A stretch of 64,000 nt of DNA from NCBI GenBank assembly GCA_026874595.1, contig CM049306.1, forward strand, positions 30,619,519-30,683,518. Reading direction: 5' to 3'. Origin of the DNA: Sipunculus nudus. Lineage: Eukaryota > Annelida > Sipuncula > Golfingiida > Sipunculidae. Made by a program: the position numbers and the translations under genes. Below are positions 56,331 to 64,000 of this stretch, in pieces. The number at the start of each line of letters is the position of its first letter. Position 1 is the stretch's first letter. A model generated the notes under the pieces. The model was not told where the DNA came from. It made no database searches and was given only the letters and a program-made list of their open reading frames with translations.

Positions 56331-56713
56331 AAGTCCCTGCTATCTTGACAGCAATTTGTCCACCCCCCTTTCTTTATTGAGTCTGACTGTTCATTTTGAG
56401 TCCGTCAGCTCATGATATACGTATGTCATGGACATGATTTATTAGCATTCAGTATGCTGATCATATATAATCAGAAAATCTTTGTTTCACTGAAATTCTA
56501 TGATGTCAGTCTAAAGTAAAAGATGGATCATTACAGCTGAGATCTCTGTGTAAACAGGAATTTTATATCTGTATTTTGATATTATTTTTCCGTCATATAA
56601 TATATTAATTATTATATAATCTCTGAATCAGTGCTTACTGTCCCCCCTGTTTTATTTATGGTAATATATCCCAGTATTTAGAAATGTCTATGAAAGATTA
56701 AATATAGATAATA

Positions 56714-57039
56714 AGGCCAAAATAAAAAAAAAGGTATGGTTCTCAGGCACTTTTTTTCAGAAATCAATGCGGGCGGGCGCTTTATTTGTATGTTTCAATA
56801 AAAATGTCAAATGATAAGGGAAAAGCATGAAAATAACAGTTTCATTTTGCTAAATAAGTGAAAGCATTACAAAACTATATGGAAATTATATGTTTTTTTC
56901 TTCTTGAAAGAAATATGGGAGCGGCAGCAGCTCAAAATTGGAAAGTTTTTGTTGAAAATCAAAATAAAAAGTATTGATGCGGGGGTTTAAAATTGATGCG
57001 GGCAGTGCCTGAGAACCATACCTTTAATTTTTTTGGCCT
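56714..57039. mobile_element. 326-bp MITE with ~36-bp terminal inverted repeats
   Basis: The left end AGGCCAAAATAAA... through GGTATGGTTCTCAGGCACT and the right end AGTGCCTGAGAACCATACC through TTTTTTTGGCCT are inverted repeats. The interior is short and AT-rich with GATGCGGGC at both inner edges. No clear target duplication; the superfamily is unassigned. Confidence 0.8.
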
Positions 57040-57129
57040 AATATATAATGAATTAAAGGATCAGACAATTTCTTCTAATGTACATTGATTATTTAATCAT
57101 TTGTTTAACTCATTTCATTTCGGTTTCAG

Positions 57130-57188
57130 GTACATCATGCTGGAAGCATTTTGGTTGTGACAGTAGATTCCAAAATTTTGACCAATGA
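57130..57188 (+). CDS. Candidate terminal exon of the small secreted peptide
   Basis: A good acceptor (CATTTCGGTTTCAG) precedes GTACATC. In the frame set by the exon at 55997 it reads GTSCWKHFGCDSRFQNFDQ, then TGA. A competing reading exists: in phase 0 the same exon is open for 74 bases (VHHAGSILVVTVDSKILTNE, then PYYI) up to a consensus CAG|GTACGT donor at 57203, which would make it an internal exon of a different gene. Both cannot be right. Confidence 0.35.
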
Positions 57189-57661
57189 ACCATATTATAT
57201 CAGGTACGTTCAGGCTTTAACAGCACATGCAGGGCTACTGTAGCGACAGCTTGTCACCCCAAACATCGATTTTAGATGAACTGGAGACGATGGGGTGACA
57301 GTACAAGCTATTGGGTTCGCATCAATTCTAGTATGTGCAGATGTGCACGCCATTTCTGACACTACTTTTTCATTTTCATCTACTTCTCGAACTGCCATTT
57401 TCCTGAGTTAAGACAAAAAGTAACGTTATTCTGTTGACTATTTCTTGCTCGGTAATGCCCGGTTATGGTCCAAATAACGTGTAAAACTTGGAAGCCAGTA
57501 ATGGCTAATGCACTGGTCATCATGTCGTCAGCAAACGTGTCAAGCATTTTCAGTTTCTTCAATATCACATATTTTTCATAAACTCAGTTTGTTTTGTAAC
57601 ATTAATTATGCTGTTTTTTATAATATATTATATTGATATTTTATTTCATTTTGTAAAACAA

Positions 57662-57667
<6 letters not shown>

Positions 57668-57712
<45 letters not shown>
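57668..57712. repeat. (AT)n microsatellite
   Basis: Uninterrupted TA run of about 22 units. Confidence 0.95.
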
Positions 57713-57715
<3 letters not shown>

Positions 57716-59930
57716 TCACATTGCAATGTGATATTTTCCCCTATATGTTCCTGCTGTAAATGGAACCTGTTTCAATTCATGTTTTGAAATTTTGCCACAA
57801 TAGCATAATATATATGATGCTTTACAAAAATTTGTTTGCTACTGATTTCCTCAGACGTATCATGCAAAATTAAAAATAAACACAAACATTAACAATACCT
57901 TGACAGAAAAAAATGCACAATACATGTGTAAATAGATATGATCCTGATTGTAACATTTTACAATCATATAAAAAACAATAGTTTCTGTTTTTGCAGAACG
58001 ATTCAATATATAATCGATATTTTTTATGCAGTTAGGTACAATATTCATCAAATTAATGTTCTGAAAATTTGCAAAACCACAGGACACAAACATTTATACT
58101 TTATATATATATATATATATTTGTAAAATACGTCAACTAAAAAATCAATAAAACATCAAACAAAACATTTTGCATAGCCACTGATACAAGCAACTATTAA
58201 GTCCGGAGAGAAGGAGGTCCGAAAGCGCACGGTACTTCTGTATCGAGAATTCCGATTATAGTCCAGTTAATTTTGTTTCTGAGCATAAAAATATAAGAAT
58301 CAAATAAAAATAGTGAGTATACACGGAATATTCAGATGCATATATTTTTATATAAAGATAAAAAATTACTATACAGCAAAAGTAGAATGGGAATATTTAA
58401 TATTTTTAATTGAAATATTTATCTTAGCGGTAAATATCTTACTTGATTTATCAATCCGGTTTGGTTCCATTATTGCATGGTGTCATCATTTTTATGTGGA
58501 ATTTCAAGGAATTAATCATAAAGATGAGCAACAGGTTCAATAAAAATGCCTATATCCCGTAGCATCTTTAAGACACCAGGTCACCTCTAGACAGACTTTT
58601 ACTTGAAGCCCCAGATGTCTTACTTGTCGATAAAGATTCTATATGGTTATTTATTAAAGATTTTACATTCAAAATTGTAATTTCTTATCGAGATCCTTGT
58701 AATCTTATACAGTAATCCGAAGTTGAAGGGAGCACATTCTGTTTACATGCCCTTATCATGCACATATTATAACGTATGAGAGTGAAATCAGTTGCAAATA
58801 TACTTTAAAATATTATTAAATATCCATTTATTTGAAGTTGAAATGTGATGTTGAAACATCAGGAGTGAATTTTAATATGTAAATATCAAGATTGAAGAAG
58901 TTTGAAAGAAGGAGTTAAAACATGAAAAAGAATTGATTTTAGTTTAAAAAAAATGATTTGCTTAAATATACAAATCGATAAGATTTTATAATCACACATG
59001 TATTAGTATGTTATATATTACCTGGACTGTTGTATCCCTTTTCTAAGATATATTTTAACTTTTTGTTTAAATATCGTAGAACTCTAACATATTGAAGGAC
59101 ATTTCCTTTTGTATATGATACATGTATATTTTTTCCAGCGATGACCTACTGGGATATATTGAATTTTCATATTTGTTCAACGTTTGGAAAATATATTACT
59201 GTTTTTATTTTGAATGACATCGTAATTTATAACTTTTTTTTAATGCCGTATTAGGGTTTATTATACCATATTTATTTTATTATTCAGTGGTGCATCCATA
59301 GAGGGCGCAAGCATAACACCGAGGAATCCCCATTCCCCCCCCCCCCCCATCGCAGTACCGTGTGAGTCATACACGGTCTCCCCACAGAGCTAAGCTCGGG
59401 GTGGGATCGACCGTGAGAAATATCACGGCTCCTCGGCTGATACTCAGACTCGCGCACTGTGCTCTGCTGTCCGAGTCTGCATGTGCGCTCTCAGATCACA
59501 AAAGTCGGTAAAATGCAAAGATTGTCATAAGACTTTAACATATCAATTATTTTACAACGAGTACTACATTTAAATACTAGTAGTGACATTTTGCAAGTTA
59601 TAAATGTATAGACGCGCATTTCATCATTGACATTAACATGTTACGAACTTTTGAATATTTGGACTTTCCAATTTATACCGTAATGTTATAGAAATATAAA
59701 TATTAAAGCCCAACAACCTGCAGTTTGAAATCATTGTTCCAATACATGTAGGAGTATAGTTGCGGAACAGAACACCTTCATAATCTTTCGTTTAAGGTGC
59801 CTCAAAATGTCCTCTTTACATTACATATTTTAAAAATTAACCCCTTCCCATACCATTCCCATGTTAATACAAATAATTTTCACAAAACACATAGCCCTAG
59901 ATAGGGTGAAATAAATTACGTGAAAATACC
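57713..59930. other. Unassigned AT-rich DNA with one GC-richer patch
   Basis: No gene was recognised. The patch at 59290-59510 is GC-rich, starts with a C homopolymer (59335-59348) and holds an ACCGTGT-x6-ACACGGT hairpin near 59357. It does not resemble rRNA, tRNA or a coding exon. Confidence 0.4.
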
Positions 59931-59937
59931 ATCACAT

Positions 59938-59942
59938 ATATG

Positions 59943-60034
<92 letters not shown>
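59938..60034. repeat. Long (AT)n microsatellite
   Basis: About 47 TA units. Expected to be highly length-polymorphic and difficult to assemble. Confidence 0.95.
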
Positions 60035-60039
<5 letters not shown>

Positions 60040-60559
60040 TTTACAAATAAAAAATTTAGAACTTATAGTTTTCCGATTATGTATCATGTTTTTTGTTATT
60101 CACGCATTAAAAGCAATATCATGCATAATCTATTTTAATATATGCATGCAACTATAATTATAATGAAACTGCATTTGGCCTGTGGCTCTTAACTGACCAC
60201 AAGTTAACCAGTGCGTCTCTGTGACTTCAGAGTTATACACATTGGATAACATCCCAGCACTTCTGACTGACTTCCGAGATTGCTTCCGAGCACAAAATCG
60301 TCCATAACGTTCAGATTAAAGAATGGATAACTATTATTCTTCACAGAATGATAATAAAGATCTTATTCTATCGGTGGAAAAAACAAAACGGTATTGGAGC
60401 GTTAGCATTTTGTATATGCTTTAAACTGTATTATTTATACAACGATTCCTTGGTTTCCGGCGTCCGGCTTCCGACTTCCAAGTTTACATATACGACCGCG
60501 CCATGACACCTTCACTTTTGAATGAGAAGTACCGCTTTACGTGAATCGGTGCCACAGTG

Positions 60560-60569
60560 ATGAAAGAAG
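60560..60569 (+). CDS. Candidate first coding exon of a secreted or membrane protein
   Basis: ATG AAA GAA G before GTAATA. The leftover G completes a Ala codon with the CC that opens the exon at 63648, giving MKE-ALLLVTAGSLWATA, a textbook signal peptide with cleavage expected near ATA|TD. Upstream, 60440-60550 is GC-richer and could be the 5' UTR. A 10-base coding part is weak evidence on its own. Confidence 0.4.
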
Positions 60570-61671
60570 GTAATAAATGTAATTATTTTTGTGTAACGAC
60601 ATTTTTCTACGATGTTAAGCACATATAATATGACTTTATAAGCCTGTGATGCCAAATAATACCAGACAGGAAATATTTTGATCCGACCCGTAGAATGGGC
60701 GTTCTGTTGTGACTGCCATCATGACCCCAGGCCCTATCAGTTTATTTCAGAAGGCCTGAGTGTCATGTTGTCATGGCTAGGGCTACTGTAAATGACTTTT
60801 TCCCCATTTACACACCAACTTCAAAACAGTACTTTACTAACTGTTTTCATTCTGCATTCACATGGCTAACAAAAGTGTATTGAATCAGATTTTGCCAAAG
60901 TATTTCAGTGTGGATTGAAACCGTTTTTAATGCCATTTGAGCTTTCACACAGCAATGAAATGTGAATCTAATCCATTTTGACAAAATCGAGCGTAACCCA
61001 AAAAGTTCCACATTACCTACAATACCTGGTAAGTGACATCATGTGTGTTAGAGCCTGGAGCCGTGTTCGCCACAATAATGTGGCTGGCTTGGCTAAAAAA
61101 AGATTGATGACTTTAATAATAAGCCGAGTTTTGTGGCTTGACTCGGCTTTCAAATTGTTGGCTGGCCTAAAAGCCTATTAATTTGTCGATGTTACAAATG
61201 TTTTATTTAAACAAGTTATCATTTGTATATTACATGTGACATATTGCATCCATTTTACATTTAACTAGTTTGTGATTAAATATTGAGTATTGTTTATCCT
61301 GGTGGTTTCATAAGCCAACACCTTAATGTTTAAACAATCACACTGTTTCCTTTCAGCAGCAAGAAACCTGAACATATGTTTTTGGCATTTTTATTTGTAA
61401 AAGATATATCATTTTGCTTTAAATTTTTTCTCAAGCCAAATTGAGCTGCACAAAATCTCAGTGCTCGCTTTGGCAAAATAAAATATCAGCAGCTTTTCCT
61501 AATTTATTAATTTGGCTCCGCCTGATCTTAACTCAGCTGGCAGCAGCACAAATGGCAGCAGCGCCAGGCACTAATGTGTGGTCTATTCTTTTATATAACA
61601 TCATTGGTTTGGAAGCATCATGATGCATGCACTTGGCACCTGGGCTTTTAAGCCCAAACCGTTTTGGTATA

Positions 61672-61848
61672 CAGTGGAACCCCGCCTTGCGACCACCCTA
61701 CAATTGCAACCACCCCCACAAATACGACCACTTTCCTTGGTCCCAAATATATGATCCAGGTAATTAAGAGTCTCACAAGTATGACCACCCCCAAATTACG
61801 ACCACTTTGGTCAGTCCCCAAGGTGGTAGTAATTGTGGGGTTCCACTG
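61672..61848. mobile_element. 177-bp TA-flanked MITE with CAGTGGAACCCC ends
   Basis: Starts CAGTGGAACCCCGCCTTGCG and ends GTGGGGTTCCACTG with TA on both sides. The whole element is close to an inverted repeat, with repeated GACCAC phrases, and contains no gene. Confidence 0.85.
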
Positions 61849-62177
61849 TATTTGCTCTGTGAAAGCAAAAACCCATTTCTGTAAGGGGTATTTGTCTTTC
61901 TCAATATCATTTTCTTTATCTGTGTGTGATTTTGTACTTAGTTGCATGTATCCAACTCTGCGTACAAATGCAGAACATTAATTTGTAACAATTCTTGCAT
62001 GATTAAAATTTGAATCAGAGAAAATGTTTAAAAATGTTATATAATAAATACATTATGCTTGTACATCCACTTGAACATCTGCCAGTAAGCAGGCCAATGC
62101 ATATAAGTTGAAACATCATTGGCCAGACATTAGTTTATCAGCATCTCATTGGCTGACTGCGGCACTGTCAAACTAAT

Positions 62178-63335
62178 TGTATCCGCCAAAAGGAAGTTTT
62201 CCGGATACTATGTTTTTGACCGGGTTCCGCCGCCACCGCCGCCGCGGCGTTCGTTTCCGAAGAACTCCTCTGAGACTACTGGACAGATTTTTCCGAAACT
62301 TACACAAATTATCGGGTCACATGTGAACTGGTGCCTAACCAAGTGACCTTGACCTCTGACCTTTCCTCTCTGCCCAGCGTCCGTTTTTGCATCTGTTTCC
62401 ACACATAAACCCACATAACTTGGGAACCGTTTGACCGATCAGGAAAAAATTTTACACAAATGTAGCCCTTGAATAGCTTTATAACATCCACAAAAAAGGT
62501 GGCGCCACCTGCAACCATGTTTGCACAGTGTCCATCTGTTCATCTGCCTTGGGTTAAAATCACTCATATCTCTGCAGTGGTTTGACTAATTCACCTAAAA
62601 TTTGGCATGCGTATACATCCTAGATAGCTTTCTTGATTTTATTACAGGTGGCGCCACCTACATTCATGTTAACGCTGCAGACATCCAAGCTCATATCTCA
62701 GGAACCGTTTGACCGATCAGGAAAAAAATTTCACAAAAATGTAGCCCTTGGATAGCTTTATAACATACACAAAAATGGTGGTGCAACCTGCAGCCATTTT
62801 TGCACAGCGTCCATCTGTTTGTCTGCTTTGGGTTAAAATCACTCATATCTCTTCAGTGGTTCGACCAAATTACCTTAAATTTGACATGCCTATACATCCA
62901 GCATAGCTTTCTTGATTTTATGACAGGTGGCGCCACCTACTTTCACGTTCACGCTGCAGACATTTATGCTTATATCTCTGGACTCTTTCGACCAATCAGG
63001 AAAAAAAAATTACACAAATGTAGCCCTTGGATATCTTTATAACATACACAAAAATGGTGGTACCACCAGCAGCCATTTTTGCACAGCGTCCATCTGTTTG
63101 TCTGCTGTGGGATAAAATCACTCCTATCTCTGCAGTGGTTTGACTTTTCCACATAAAATTTTGCATGTGTATACATCTTTGATAGTTTCTCGTTCAAATA
63201 ACAGGTGGCGCCACCTACAATCATGTTTATGTGATGTGTGTTTCCCCTTGCCACTCAATCCATGCCTCACTTCACCCGTCCTTCTCTGATTTTGGCGGAT
63301 ACACGTAGTCGCTTGTCGACTACCCGTATTCTAGT
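62178..63335 (+). mobile_element. Helitron/HINE-like element, family D copy 2
   Basis: Starts GTATCCGCC with the CGGATAC hairpin partner and a (CCG)n-like patch. It has about three decayed 280-bp core units with GGTGGCGCCACCT and ends GGCGGATACACGTAGTCGCT, the CGACTAC hairpin arm, CCCGTATT and CTAG. The termini are nearly identical to copy 1 at 28206-30039, although the cores differ in unit number. Confidence 0.8.
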
Positions 63336-63647
63336 TACAGGGTTTGTTTCATTATTTATTATTCCTTATGCATGGAGGCAATAGCACAGTGAACTTAATG
63401 AAAGAAGGGCAATAACTTAATCTGAACTGTAATACCGTATTACTTATACCTACTACATTGTGTATAATGCTGTGAGAGATGTATCATGAGATAAACTTTG
63501 TTGTACTAATTAAGACAATTTGATCCATTCATTTATTTAAGATTCAATACTTTCTTTAAATATCTTAAGTTGAGGCACTAAAATTGATAGTTTGACTTGA
63601 TTGGCTGAGAAATTTATAAAAGTATTTTACTGTTTTTATACTTGCAG

Positions 63648-63785
63648 CCTTGTTATTGGTCACAGCAGGCAGTCTGTGGGCCACAGCCACTGACCCTGTC
63701 TCATTATTTGGTGCTAGACGAGTCAACTGTACAGCGCTTAAGGATTACTGTAAACCATGCAGCAAAGGAACATACGCCAACATTA
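63648..63785 (+). CDS. Signal-peptide and Cys-rich exon of a gene continuing beyond the window
   Basis: Acceptor ATACTTGCAG and donor A|GTAAGAC. Open in a single frame for 45 codons: a hydrophobic LLLVTAGSLWATA, then VNCTALKDYCKPCSKGTYAN. The C-x6-C-x2-C-x-x-GTY spacing resembles the first Cys-rich repeat of TNF-receptor-like or ephrin-receptor-like extracellular domains (CxxCxxGTYxN). The family cannot be fixed from one exon. It is preceded by a 3-kb intron containing two transposons. Confidence 0.55.
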
Positions 63786-64000
63786 GTAAGACAAGCTAGG
63801 TTACCCTCAAATAAATTTGAATTTATGATATGATGCTTTCATGAAATATTGAATTAATTATATTGTAACTAAAATTTTTTTTATCAATGATTAAAATGAG
63901 CATCCCATACATATTTGCATGCAGTACACATGTAAATATGGTATGCCATGCATATGCAACTAGAAAATTACATTCTCTTTGAGCGATGTCATTGATTATT

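Noticed and set aside
51974-60138. Open frames rich in Tyr-Ile repeats
   Set aside because: Translations of (AT)n microsatellites.

Overview
This is a eukaryotic, animal-type window: AT-rich, with long introns, GT-AG splice sites and several layers of nested transposons. It most resembles a mollusc, probably a bivalve. That reading rests on the repeat types (elements with tandem-repeat cores that look like the bivalve 'pearl'/HINE class, plus DIRS retrotransposons) and is an inference, not a proof.

Positions 1143-41276 (+) hold one gene that can be assembled completely by eye: inositol-pentakisphosphate 2-kinase (IPPK/IPK1). It has 14 coding exons with consistent phases, 1338 nt in total, encoding 445 residues and a stop. 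The family's diagnostic motifs are present: an EGN glycine loop in exon 1, EIKPK across exons 5/6, YCPLDLFS in exon 7, NNLRIF in exon 8, RDCSILIA in exon 13 and VVDLDPK in exon 14.

Most of the 40 kb is transposon-filled intron. Intron 9 holds a 4.7-kb DIRS-type tyrosine-recombinase retrotransposon (19669-24355, sense), inserted ten bases after the splice donor. Intron 12 holds a second DIRS copy (31576-35873, antisense). Both are dead, and they have lost different parts of the recombinase. Introns 2-4, 11 and 12 and the 3' flank hold several families of Helitron/Helentron-like non-autonomous elements. The families differ in sequence but share one layout: terminal hairpin, tandem core, subterminal inverted repeat, short 3' hairpin, end. 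There are also a tRNA-derived SINE, TA-flanked Tc1/pogo-like elements, and a 548-bp element with 9-bp target duplications nested in a LINE remnant.

Downstream of IPPK (41277-64000) gene density is low. Two candidates are supported only by splice logic. The first is a tiny two-exon secreted peptide with four cysteines spaced C-x5-C-x5-C-x5-C (55997-57188). The second is the 5' end of a gene encoding a signal peptide followed by a Cys-rich segment (60560-63785), which continues past the window. The remainder is LINE debris, microsatellites and unassigned AT-rich DNA. No CRISPR array, rRNA gene or functional tRNA gene was seen.
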